This document shows, one piece after another, positions 48,148-56,017 of a stretch of 64,000 nt of DNA. The DNA comes from Paenibacillus sp. Marseille-Q4541 (GTDB lineage Bacteria; Bacillota; Bacilli; Paenibacillales; Paenibacillaceae): contig NZ_JAGXCY010000012.1 of NCBI RefSeq assembly GCF_018310695.1, positions 1-64,000 on the forward strand. Reading direction: 5' to 3'. How positions within the stretch are numbered: position 1 is the first letter of the stretch; every line of letters begins with the position of its first letter. A program made the position numbers and the translations under genes. The notes beneath the pieces are model-generated. The model made no database searches, was not told where the DNA came from, and worked only from the letters and a program-made list of their open reading frames with translations.

Positions 48148-49620
48148 CTAACTTCTCATTTTAAAAAAGAAGCTTCTTTTCTTCATCGTTGGAATAATGT
48201 TTTTAAGTATTTCTGTTAAGGCCTCATCTACATCATTTTCCTGGTCAAACGGATCAAGCTGTAGTGGTAAACTGTACACATGCCGTGACTTCAAATTCTT
48301 GCGTATCCTCATTACAGTATCTTTGGATGAAAGAGGAAGAACATAATTCCACCTTGCCTTCACCGAAGATTCGTAACTTCTGGAGAACAGCTGTAAGTCT
48401 GACTGCTTCCACTCTGCTGCCCCTCCAACCACAATGGGGACATCACTTCGCTGAAGTTCTTCCATGGAATAATGATTACGCTCACAGCCGAGGTCCAGAA
48501 CAACGTATTGATAGTTGCTGCTTAGAAGCTGAAGAATTTCTTTTTTAGTTGTTTTACGAAAATAGTGAACACCTGCTAATTCGAACATACGGCGATCCTG
48601 CAATCCCCCTTCCGATCCACAAGCAATTGAATCAATTCTTGAAAATGCTGTTGCTCGCTGAGAAAGTTCAATAATAGCAACCTTGCACTTCAATCTAGCC
48701 AAGTAATGGGCTATTGCGATCGAAGTATGAGTAACACCAACACCTGGTCCTACCCCCATAACAGCTACCACCGATGTTCCTTGAGAAAATAACACTCCAT
48801 GTTCTTGGTGAGGGGAAGGTTTATGTGACAACTTGAACATTTCTTCTCTGAGCTCGTGAATGGACTGATATCTATTTGCTGGATCGGATCTGAGCAACCT
48901 TCTGATTACCGGAATATAAGGGCGAATCGCTTCGTTTCTGAGCATTTGCTCTACCCCAGAGATCCATTCACTGTGAGCACCCCGGGTAACCAAATATAAG
49001 AACAAAGCTCCTAAACTGTACAAATCCGAGCGAACGTCCGTCTGACCACTACCATATTGTTCCGGAGAGGCAAACCCGATAGTTCCTAGCTTTACCGTGT
49101 CTTGAAGGCGATTCTCTTTATAGTTTCGTGCAATACCAAAATCAATAAGTCGAAGGTCTTCATCTCCTGTAATCATGATGTTTCCAGGTTTCAAATCACG
49201 ATAAATAATAGGTGGCGACCTATGATGCAAGTAATCTAGAACATCCATCACTTCTCTGATCATCGTCAAAATCTTGTCATAAGGCAGAACGTAATTTTGT
49301 TTATTCAGGTATTCCGTAAGGGTTACTCCTTCAATGTAATCCATTACAAGATAGGTATATCCCACCTGATCGGGTTCAAAAAAATCAACAATTTGTGGTA
49401 ATCGGGGGTGCTGTAAAGCGATAAGCATTTCTGCTTCTGTTGCAAAGTTTCCGTGGTCACCTGGCTGGGCCATACTTTCTTTTATCGCCCACTTCTTACC
49501 GGGCAGCTTCATATCTTCTGCCATATATACATGACTCATCCCACCGGAACCGATACTTCTCACGATCAGGTATCTCCCTCCGAGGATAGAACCTCTTTCT
49601 AAACGCGAAGGAAACTTCAT
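48148..49620 (-). CDS. Ser/Thr protein kinase fused to a MinD/CpaE-like domain
   Basis: A 490-residue protein that heads the Tad-like run. Residues 15-270 are a Hanks-type kinase: IGSGGMSHVY, Lys47 in WAIKE, YRDLKPGN with catalytic Asp142, DFG at 160-162 and SPEQY; all catalytic residues are present. The C-terminal 205 residues resemble MinD: VVAVMGVGPGVGVTHT at about 280-297, where the P-loop lysine is missing, then YQYVVLDLGCERN for switch II. The two parts are not commonly joined. The ATG at 49620 follows AAGGAGG; the longer frame runs into the leader terminator. It may link pilus assembly to phosphorylation signals. Confidence 0.85.
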   Translation of the reverse strand: MKFPSRLERGSILGGRYLIVRSIGSGGMSHVYMAEDMKLPGKKWAIKESMAQPGDHGNFATEAEMLIALQHPRLPQIVDFFEPDQVGYTYLVMDYIEGVTLTEYLNKQNYVLPYDKILTMIREVMDVLDYLHHRSPPIIYRDLKPGNIMITGDEDLRLIDFGIARNYKENRLQDTVKLGTIGFASPEQYGSGQTDVRSDLYSLGALFLYLVTRGAHSEWISGVEQMLRNEAIRPYIPVIRRLLRSDPANRYQSIHELREEMFKLSHKPSPHQEHGVLFSQGTSVVAVMGVGPGVGVTHTSIAIAHYLARLKCKVAIIELSQRATAFSRIDSIACGSEGGLQDRRMFELAGVHYFRKTTKKEILQLLSSNYQYVVLDLGCERNHYSMEELQRSDVPIVVGGAAEWKQSDLQLFSRSYESSVKARWNYVLPLSSKDTVMRIRKNLKSRHVYSLPLQLDPFDQENDVDEALTEILKNIIPTMKKRSFFFKMRS

Positions 49621-49640
49621 AATGACCTCCTTTTGTACAC

Positions 49641-49713
49641 AAAAAAAAGAGAAAGCCCCTATTGCGAAACATGCATTAAAAACTGCATGCTCACGCAACA
49701 GGGATGCTTTCCC
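49641..49713 (-). terminator. Very strong hairpin and T-run in front of the kinase gene
   Basis: GGGAAAGC + CCCTGTTGCG + CATGCA pair with TGCATG + CGCAATAGGG + GCTTTCTC around an eight-base loop, with small internal loops; then eight T on the minus strand and, within 10 bases, the AAGGAGG of the kinase gene. About 24 base pairs. It could end the upstream methyltransferase transcript or attenuate transcripts from the promoter at 49744-49773. Confidence 0.8.
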
Positions 49714-49743
49714 TTTGTTGTCGTACTGGTTAATTTTGGATTC

Positions 49744-49773
49744 ATTATATGACACAGATGATCCCAATGTAAA
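49744..49773 (-). promoter_or_regulatory. Sigma-A promoter of the Tad-like locus
   Basis: TTTACA (49768-49773), 18 bases, TATAAT (49744-49749) on the minus strand. It lies between the methyltransferase stop and the hairpin at 49641-49713, so RNA from it must pass that hairpin to reach the kinase gene. Confidence 0.7.
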
Positions 49774-49842
49774 GTACTTTTTTAATTATTCTTTTATATA
49801 GCATACTAACGCCTCTATATATAGGGCCAAACTTTTATATGG

Positions 49843-50892
49843 TTAGTACTTAATCATATAGAGCGTAATCTCATCCCGGTTATGAAAAAGCTGCTTAGCA
49901 CGCTGGATCTGCATCCGCGAATCCTCAAATACACTAGTCACTTCTTTAATAAGAGCCATCGGCTTTTTATGCATTAGTTTCACGGTTACTACCGCCGTAC
50001 CACCAGACCTCAGACTGTACAACAGATCTGTAACAAGCCTTGCCATCAGTTTTGGACTCCAGCTCATATCACATACAAGAAGGTCAAATTCATTTTCTTT
50101 AAACTTTACATCCCCTGCGTTTTTCGATACATACTTTAGCTTAGGATGATTAAGAAGAACTGGATTCATTTTGGCTGGATCTACCGCCGTAACCTCAAGT
50201 CCTCTATCTAACAAGAATGAAGTCCATCCTCCAGGTGCAGCTCCGATATCTACTGCACGGTGAAAAGATGAAAACGGAATATCTAATGTTTTTTCAGCTT
50301 CAAGCAGTTTAAATTTGGCTCTTGAGATCTGTCCCTCTTCCTTCTGAAAACGAACAGCTCCGCCATTCCAATCAGACAAGTTATCTTCTGCACGGGATAC
50401 TCCCGCATACAAACGTTCCTCTGTAAGATAAACAGACACAATGAGATCCGCATCCTGAATTACGTGTTCAGCAGGGAGCAGTTCGATTCCGCTTAGAATA
50501 TGCTGTTTGAAAACTCCGGAAGTTCCTTCAAAGTTGCTCCGTTCCGTTTTTCTCACTTGTAAGCTGAAAGAACCTTCTTGAAGAGCACTGTGGTTCAGCA
50601 AAAACCGGAACAATTGGTCGAATGCTATATCCTGTTGTTCTGTATTTACTTCGAAATGGACAGGGAAAAGGTGTCTTAGAAAAATAGGCGGCGTTTGCTG
50701 AAGCAAGTCGGCTGCGTCCCCTTGTGAAGTTGGTAAAGTTGCCAAAAACACTTCACCGGAGACAAGCATCGTGCTTTTTACAGCACCAAACATTCTTCGC
50801 AGTTCCTCCTGTGCGTAAGGAGCAAAACCGTGATTTGCTGTACATATAAACCGGGCAGAGATTCCTTCTGCCGTTTGAACTTGATTACTCAA
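49843..50892 (-). CDS. RlmM-like/FtsJ-type SAM-dependent methyltransferase
   Basis: 349 residues. The C-terminal half is an FtsJ-fold methyltransferase: AVDIGAAPGGWTSFLLDRG (SAM motif I), VTAVDPA, LLVCDMSWSP (with the Asp and the platform), VVTVKLMHKK (the catalytic Lys of the FtsJ K-D-K-E set) and DEITLYMIKY. The N-terminal half resembles the THUMP-containing region of RlmM. RNA 2'-O-methylation is likely. TTG start after GGAGGT. Fourth gene of a leftward run. Confidence 0.85.
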   Translation of the reverse strand: MSNQVQTAEGISARFICTANHGFAPYAQEELRRMFGAVKSTMLVSGEVFLATLPTSQGDAADLLQQTPPIFLRHLFPVHFEVNTEQQDIAFDQLFRFLLNHSALQEGSFSLQVRKTERSNFEGTSGVFKQHILSGIELLPAEHVIQDADLIVSVYLTEERLYAGVSRAEDNLSDWNGGAVRFQKEEGQISRAKFKLLEAEKTLDIPFSSFHRAVDIGAAPGGWTSFLLDRGLEVTAVDPAKMNPVLLNHPKLKYVSKNAGDVKFKENEFDLLVCDMSWSPKLMARLVTDLLYSLRSGGTAVVTVKLMHKKPMALIKEVTSVFEDSRMQIQRAKQLFHNRDEITLYMIKY

Positions 50893-50898
50893 TTGAAA

Positions 50899-51672
50899 TT
50901 AACCTCCACTACATACTCGAATCCAAGGGCGTTCATGAAACCAATCCAGCTCCACTGAAATACCGTAAGTTTGCATAATTGTTTCTTTTGTCAATACTTC
51001 TTTTTTGGGACCTGCTGCAGCTATTTTCCCGTCTTTTATAAGCGCGATATGAGTGAATAAGGGCACGATCTCATCTATATGATGTTTTACATATACGACA
51101 GCAATATTTTGATTACGTAAATTATCAACAGCTTGCAGCATGTTCTCACGTTCGAACAAATCAAGCCCTGCGCAGGGCTCGTCCATGATAAGCAGCTTTG
51201 GATGTGCCATTAGGGACCTAGCAAGAAGTACTTTTTTGCGTTCTCCTTGTGATAATATTCCAAAAGGTTGCTGAGCTAAATGGGAAAATCCGATGTCAGC
51301 GAGTTTCGCATGAGCTTCTTTTTCCACTTCTTCTGGAATGTGCTGATAAAAACGCAAAAAGGCGTAAGCCCCGGTAGCGACAACTTCCCATACTGGATCC
51401 TTTAACGCCAGTTTCTCAATTAACGTTTGGCTAATGTATCCGATCTCTTTACGAACTTCCCGAACGTCACATTCACCATAGGTGTAATCGAGAACGTTAA
51501 CCTTACCTTTGGAGGGAAACAAGTATCCCATCATCATCTCCAGAATCGTTGTTTTACCACTTCCGTTTCTTCCGAGGATGACCCAATTTTCACCTTTACC
51601 CATCTGGATGTTCACATCATCTAGTATGAGCTTGTCACCGCGCTTCAGCGATACATTTTGCATTTCAATCAT
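50899..51672 (-). CDS. ABC ATPase, YlmA-like
   Basis: 257 residues. Walker A GRNGSGKTT, signature LSQGERKK (Gln in place of the second Gly), Walker B LLIMDEPCAGLD, H-loop VKHHIDEI. The family (Bacillus YlmA, related to ModF-type proteins) has no clear permease partner; none is nearby here. ATG start overlaps the thioredoxin-like stop by four bases. RBS GAGGGTGAT. Confidence 0.88.
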   Translation of the reverse strand: MIEMQNVSLKRGDKLILDDVNIQMGKGENWVILGRNGSGKTTILEMMMGYLFPSKGKVNVLDYTYGECDVREVRKEIGYISQTLIEKLALKDPVWEVVATGAYAFLRFYQHIPEEVEKEAHAKLADIGFSHLAQQPFGILSQGERKKVLLARSLMAHPKLLIMDEPCAGLDLFERENMLQAVDNLRNQNIAVVYVKHHIDEIVPLFTHIALIKDGKIAAAGPKKEVLTKETIMQTYGISVELDWFHERPWIRVCSGG

Positions 51673-51986
51673 GAAGAAATCACCCTCCTGATTTGATTCA
51701 GCAAATGCTGAGCTGACTCCATTTTATAAATATGAGTAGGAAGTTCCTTCTCCCCACTAAACAATAATAAAGCCGGGACACTTGTAATCTGATACTGATG
51801 AACAACATTCTGAATGTCCGCAATATTCGCTTGGTATAAAATATCGTCTGGTAACAAATACTCAGCCACTTCGAGCATCCGAAGACCTGCTTGACATGTA
51901 CCACACAGTGGGGTGTACACATACAAAGCAAAGGCTTTCCCTTCCCATGCCATCCTTAAAATCTCATTTTGCTCTAAGTGGTTCAT
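51669..51986 (-). CDS. Thioredoxin-like protein
   Basis: 105 residues, thioredoxin fold: FALYVYTPLCGTCQAGLRML holds the CxxC pair Cys-Gly-Thr-Cys, and SVPALLLFSG holds the cis-Pro. The N-terminal sequence MNHLEQNEI is short and has no signal peptide, so it is cytosolic. Overlaps the genes on both sides by four bases, so it is translated together with them. The disulfide partner is unknown. Confidence 0.85.
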   Translation of the reverse strand: MNHLEQNEILRMAWEGKAFALYVYTPLCGTCQAGLRMLEVAEYLLPDDILYQANIADIQNVVHQYQITSVPALLLFSGEKELPTHIYKMESAQHLLNQIRRVISS

Positions 51987-52327
51987 TGGTTTGATCTCGC
52001 TGTTACAGCAATTTGTTCCAGAAGTTCATGTGGCATAGGTCCATTGTGAACCTCCGTACGGTCAGGCTTATTAACGTATAATAATTCATACATGGCTCTA
52101 CGTCCAGCATCACTTGAGGTGTGCAGATATATTGCATTTGGGAACATCTGCTTATTCACAATAAAGGAAGCGACATCGAGTCCAGTTGGATTTCCATAAC
52201 CTAGATCATAATCCAAAGACAATATATTCACCTTATATTCTATCAGGAGAAGTTTGCACTCTTCTACATCTCTCGCGAGTGTAAATCCAGGTGGACATGT
52301 CCGATAATCATCCAGAAATAAGTTCAT
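51983..52327 (-). CDS. Cyclic-phosphate processing receiver (cREC) domain protein
   Basis: 114 residues. LDDYRTCPPGF at the start and ILSLDYDLGYGNPTGLDVASF match the cREC family: a receiver-like fold with an acidic pocket but no kinase partner. Family members are thought to act in cyclic nucleotide-linked stress systems; here it is part of a housekeeping-looking run, so its job is unclear. RBS GAAAGGAGAGG. Confidence 0.72.
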   Translation of the reverse strand: MNLFLDDYRTCPPGFTLARDVEECKLLLIEYKVNILSLDYDLGYGNPTGLDVASFIVNKQMFPNAIYLHTSSDAGRRAMYELLYVNKPDRTEVHNGPMPHELLEQIAVTARSNQ

Positions 52328-52353
52328 TCTCCCCTCTCCTTTCTAAAAAGCTT

Positions 52354-53214
52354 TCAAATGATCCAGGACCGAATACGCTTAATATCGTCCTGATGAGTTC
52401 CATCTTCACCAGTTTCCGTTTCCAGTACCCATATCAAACCCTTTACTTCCCTCTGCTTTAACAGCCAGGTTAGGCCCTTCTCACCAATGAAACCTTGTCC
52501 AACTCGTTCGTGGCGATCCTTATTCGAAAGATATCCGTACTTGGAATCATTCACATGGATTGCAATAAGCGCATCAAAATAACCAAGCTTTCTTCCTTTT
52601 TTCAGCAACTCTAGATCCTCAGAACCGTTCCAAAGACCACTCGCATAAGCATGACAAGTATCCAAACAAAATCCAATAGAGTGAGGGTACCTCGAAAGGT
52701 TACGAATTTGTACCAGCTCCTCAAGTGTAGTCCCCATAGGACCATGATCACCTGCCTGGTTTTCGATCAGCAGTTTAGCTGAGCCTTGCCATTCTGTGAG
52801 TACATCATCCAAAAATCGAATAATATGGTGATACGCTGCAAGCGGGTCACTCAATTTTGCATGTCCAAAATGAACAACAACCCCAGCAGAACCGCAAGCT
52901 TCAGCGATATGCAGGTCATTTTTCAGGGAGTCAACCATCCCTTGGTATAGACCTGTGCCTTTGCTGTCACCTAGAGCAGGATTGGTAGGATAGGGAGAAT
53001 GTGCGATAGATCGAAGCCCATACTTCGTACAGAAAGCCCGGCAGCGTAATGCTTCTTCGACATCAAAACGTTTCACACCAAGTCCTCGGGGATTTTTCGG
53101 AAAGAACTGAAAAGCGTTAGCTCCCATATCATACGCCCTTTGAGCTGCTTTCGAATACCCACCCCGAGTACTTACGTGACTACCTATATATAGGTTTGTC
53201 GTCAATGTTGACAT
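52354..53214 (-). CDS. nfo: Endonuclease IV (AP endonuclease)
   Basis: Cleaves DNA 5' to abasic sites. 286 residues, TIM barrel with three zinc ions: GSHVSTRGG, HFGHAK, LLIENQAGDHG, GFCLDTCHAYASG, AIHVNDSK and KDRHERVGQGFIG are all present. Its start lies within the end of the Fpg-like gene (13 bases overlap), so repair of base damage and abasic sites are co-expressed. The ribosome site is weak; coupling to the gene upstream is likely. Confidence 0.96.
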   Translation of the reverse strand: MSTLTTNLYIGSHVSTRGGYSKAAQRAYDMGANAFQFFPKNPRGLGVKRFDVEEALRCRAFCTKYGLRSIAHSPYPTNPALGDSKGTGLYQGMVDSLKNDLHIAEACGSAGVVVHFGHAKLSDPLAAYHHIIRFLDDVLTEWQGSAKLLIENQAGDHGPMGTTLEELVQIRNLSRYPHSIGFCLDTCHAYASGLWNGSEDLELLKKGRKLGYFDALIAIHVNDSKYGYLSNKDRHERVGQGFIGEKGLTWLLKQREVKGLIWVLETETGEDGTHQDDIKRIRSWII

Positions 53215-54020
53215 ACGGGACAGAAAAAGGCTTTCTTCCCGGTAATTTCAACTTTGTTAATGATCCCCTCGTTACATCTTGTACACGTCTCTCCCTCACG
53301 GTCATAGACACGGCACTGCTCATCATATTTTCCGGTTAGTTCATCACCTTCATACAAAGGCATCTCCATATAACCACCACCAGCTGTCGCTTCACGAAGA
53401 ACCGATTGAACCGCGTGGTACAATCTTGAAGAAGAATCCTCATTTTGAAGAAGATCTTGAATCTTAGTATCCGGTCTTAGGCTAGCCGCAAAAGCAATCT
53501 CATCAGAATAACAGTTGCCAATTCCAGCAATCACATGCTGATTCACAAGTGTTGTTTTGATTGTGCCTCTTCTACCTTTTAACCTCTCTTTAAACTTTTC
53601 TTCGGTAAAACGATAATCAAGCGGTTCTGGACCGAGATCTGACATTAATTCATCCGTTTCTTTCGCACTTAGCAAGTGAAGATAACCAAGTCTTAGACCG
53701 ATAAAACAGAGTGTAGTTTCCCCTAATTCAATTTCGATTTGTGTCGAACGCTTAGGGCGCTCTCCCTCTGTTCCGACATAGAGTACTCCCCCGAGCATAA
53801 GGTGTAGCACAAGTCTTCGTCCTGTACTCAAATGAAAAATCAAATGTTTAGCTCTACGCTCGATATACACAATTCGATGATTAACAAGTTCTTTTTCAAA
53901 AACTTCCGGGGTCACATTTATAGATTTTTCACGCTCTATGGTAACCTTTGTAATCGGGCTATCCAGTAATTTATCTGATAATAGCTTCCGGTAATTTTCC
54001 ATCTCCGGTAATTCCGGCAT
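53202..54020 (-). CDS. Fpg/Nei family DNA glycosylase, divergent
   Basis: 272 residues. MPELPEMEN keeps the catalytic Pro and Glu; Lys in RRAKHLIFHL and the helix-two-turn-helix LVNQHVIAGIGNCYSDEIAFAA are present. The C-terminal zinc finger CTRC...CPVC is intact, but the tip reads ITGKKAFFC where Fpg enzymes have Arg at the second position (AGR-type); it is Lys here. The HLGMTG loop is HLMLGG. These changes suggest a different lesion preference. Start after AAGGGAAG. Confidence 0.88.
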   Translation of the reverse strand: MPELPEMENYRKLLSDKLLDSPITKVTIEREKSINVTPEVFEKELVNHRIVYIERRAKHLIFHLSTGRRLVLHLMLGGVLYVGTEGERPKRSTQIEIELGETTLCFIGLRLGYLHLLSAKETDELMSDLGPEPLDYRFTEEKFKERLKGRRGTIKTTLVNQHVIAGIGNCYSDEIAFAASLRPDTKIQDLLQNEDSSSRLYHAVQSVLREATAGGGYMEMPLYEGDELTGKYDEQCRVYDREGETCTRCNEGIINKVEITGKKAFFCPVCQH

Positions 54021-54074
54021 ACGTACATCTTCCTTCCCTTGATGCTATATAGGTAATTTATTATATTGTTTTGT

Positions 54075-54857
54075 TTATATGGTTGTTATTAGTTCATGTA
54101 AATCTTTATGAATTTCATCAGGTTTGATGCCAGTAGCCCTCATATGAACTTCGAGGTTAGCCTCGGTAGTAACTCCTGTCAAGACAAGAATAGAGCGGCA
54201 TCCTGCTGCTTCGCCTGCTGCAATATCTGTCCGCATATTATCACCGATGACAGCAACTTCGTTAGCAGGGAGTCCGAGCCGATCAATAGCATGTTTCATT
54301 AAGATGCTGGACGGCTTACCAATAACGACCGGTTTAACCCCTGATGCAGCTTCAATTGCTGCTCCAATGGTTCCCGCTCCAGGCGTTAATCCGTCATCTG
54401 CTGGGAGCTGAAGATCAGGATTAGTTAAAATCGATTTCGCCCCTCCCATAATCCAACGAAGCGCTTTTGTTAACTTCTGATATGTAAAATCACGATCGAT
54501 GCCTTGAATTACGTATTCTGGCGATTCTTCAGTAATTTGAAGCCCTGCTTCGATCAGTGCTTTTTCCAAACCTTCTTCTCCAATAAACGCAACTTTGGCA
54601 CCTGGTGATTCAGAGGCTACATATTCAGCTGCTGCTACCGCAGATGTGCATACTTCTTCTCCGTCAGCTTCTATTCCAAGGGATCTAAGGTGATCCGCTA
54701 CTCCTGCAGGTGTTCTTGAAGAATTGTTCGTAACATAAAGATAAGGTATATTTGAGCTTTTTAAATGCTGGATTAGTAAATCCGCTCCATCAATTCGATG
54801 TTTTCCGTGATACATGGTTCCATCCAAGTCCAGCAAGTAAGCCTTAGGTGAATTCAT
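54075..54857 (-). CDS. HAD-IIA phosphatase, NagD-like
   Basis: 260 residues. YLLDLDGTMYHG (motif I), VTNNSSRTP (motif II), KPSSILMKHAIDRLG (motif III Lys) and VIGDNMRTDIAAGEAAG (motif IV), with an alpha/beta cap between. The group includes p-nitrophenyl phosphatase, NagD and AraL; substrate not determined. RBS AAGGGAG. Confidence 0.9.
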   Translation of the reverse strand: MNSPKAYLLDLDGTMYHGKHRIDGADLLIQHLKSSNIPYLYVTNNSSRTPAGVADHLRSLGIEADGEEVCTSAVAAAEYVASESPGAKVAFIGEEGLEKALIEAGLQITEESPEYVIQGIDRDFTYQKLTKALRWIMGGAKSILTNPDLQLPADDGLTPGAGTIGAAIEAASGVKPVVIGKPSSILMKHAIDRLGLPANEVAVIGDNMRTDIAAGEAAGCRSILVLTGVTTEANLEVHMRATGIKPDEIHKDLHELITTI

Positions 54858-54950
54858 AACTGTATTGCTCCCTTCAAAAGACAGTTCATATACTTATATA
54901 AATAAGCATTATGCCCATCGTACAATCTTTTTAAGAGGATTGCAAAGTAG

Positions 54951-54972
54951 AAAAGAAGCGCTACAGCGCTTT
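54951..54972 (-). terminator. Terminator after rnz
   Basis: AAGCGC / GCGCTT with a four-base loop, followed on the minus strand by CTTTTC; also T-rich on the other side. Confidence 0.6.
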
Positions 54973-55018
54973 TATTTTTTGCAATGACATTTCATCTGTT
55001 TCCATTCTCTAAAGAAAC

Positions 55019-55939
55019 TTATAGTGGTATTAACTCATGTTCAACTGCAAGTATTGTGCTTGGAAAAATAGACTGTGCCTCCAGCAGTAAAGGCTCAAGT
55101 TGCTCTTCATCCTTATACCGTGAACTGAAATGAGTAAGAATCAGTTTCTTAGCTCCAGCTTCGTTTGCCGCTTCTGCTGCCTGTTTAGCCGTACTATGAT
55201 AATAATCGTGAGCTGTTGAAGCAAGTTCATGTAAAAAAGTTGCTTCATGCACGATAACATCGGCCCCAGCAGATAAAGGTACTACATTGGGGGTAGGTCT
55301 AGTATCACCTAGGATGGTAATCACCTTCCCTTTTTTTGGAGAACCGAGAACGTCAGCAGGATGAACGATCATACCATCTTCTAGCTCAATGCTTTCACCC
55401 CGTTTTAATTTCCCGAAAAGTGGACCTGGTTTTAGCCCGTGTACAGCTAGTTTTGAAGGATCAATACTTCCCGGACGATCTTTTTCCATAACCCGGTAGC
55501 CATAACTGTCAATACGATGTTCAAGCAAAGCGGACTCCACTACAAACATATCGTCTTCAAAAATAATACCGCCTTCATGTTCCACAATACGAAGATCATA
55601 ATTCACACGGGATTGGCTTAGCTCAAGTGATGTTTCCACATATTGCTGAATTCCGGGCGGTCCATATAACGTAAGTGGAGTTAAGCCGCCTTGATAAGCT
55701 CTACTAGATAATAGGCCAGGTAAACCAAACAAGTGATCTCCGTGCAAGTGAGTAATAAAGATTTTCTCAAGCTTGCTGAGTTTTAGCGGAGATTTTAAAA
55801 ATTGATGTTGTGTCCCTTCCCCACAGTCAAACAGCCATATGGAACGCCGCTCCTCCATTAGGCGAAGTGCGATCGAAGTGACGTTACGCTGTAGTGAGGG
55901 TACACCTGCGTTTGTTCCAAGAAAATATAGTTCCATCAT
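55019..55939 (-). CDS. rnz: Ribonuclease Z
   Basis: tRNA 3'-processing endonuclease. 306 residues, metallo-beta-lactamase fold. Metal sites FITHLHGDHLFGLPGLL, VIHEATFLHE, LILTHFSSRY and the N-terminal FLGTNAGVPS; the exosite-like region is about 160-200. Start ATG after AGGTGAAG. Ends just before a short terminator. Confidence 0.95.
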   Translation of the reverse strand: MMELYFLGTNAGVPSLQRNVTSIALRLMEERRSIWLFDCGEGTQHQFLKSPLKLSKLEKIFITHLHGDHLFGLPGLLSSRAYQGGLTPLTLYGPPGIQQYVETSLELSQSRVNYDLRIVEHEGGIIFEDDMFVVESALLEHRIDSYGYRVMEKDRPGSIDPSKLAVHGLKPGPLFGKLKRGESIELEDGMIVHPADVLGSPKKGKVITILGDTRPTPNVVPLSAGADVIVHEATFLHELASTAHDYYHSTAKQAAEAANEAGAKKLILTHFSSRYKDEEQLEPLLLEAQSIFPSTILAVEHELIPL

Positions 55940-55965
55940 GCTTCACCTCATCTTACTCTATAAAT

Positions 55966-55998
55966 GATAAAAATCCTCCGATTTAGGATCGGAGGATT
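55966..55998 (-). terminator. Terminator of metH
   Basis: AATCCTCCGAT / ATCGGAGGATT with a five-base loop, then T-run on the minus strand. Confidence 0.88.
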
Positions 55999-56017
55999 CC
56001 TTACTTTGTTCTACACT

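Noticed and set aside
49641-49740. A cyclic-di-GMP riboswitch before the kinase gene
   Set aside because: The leader is about 95 bases, mostly one long hairpin, and lacks the GEMM core sequences.
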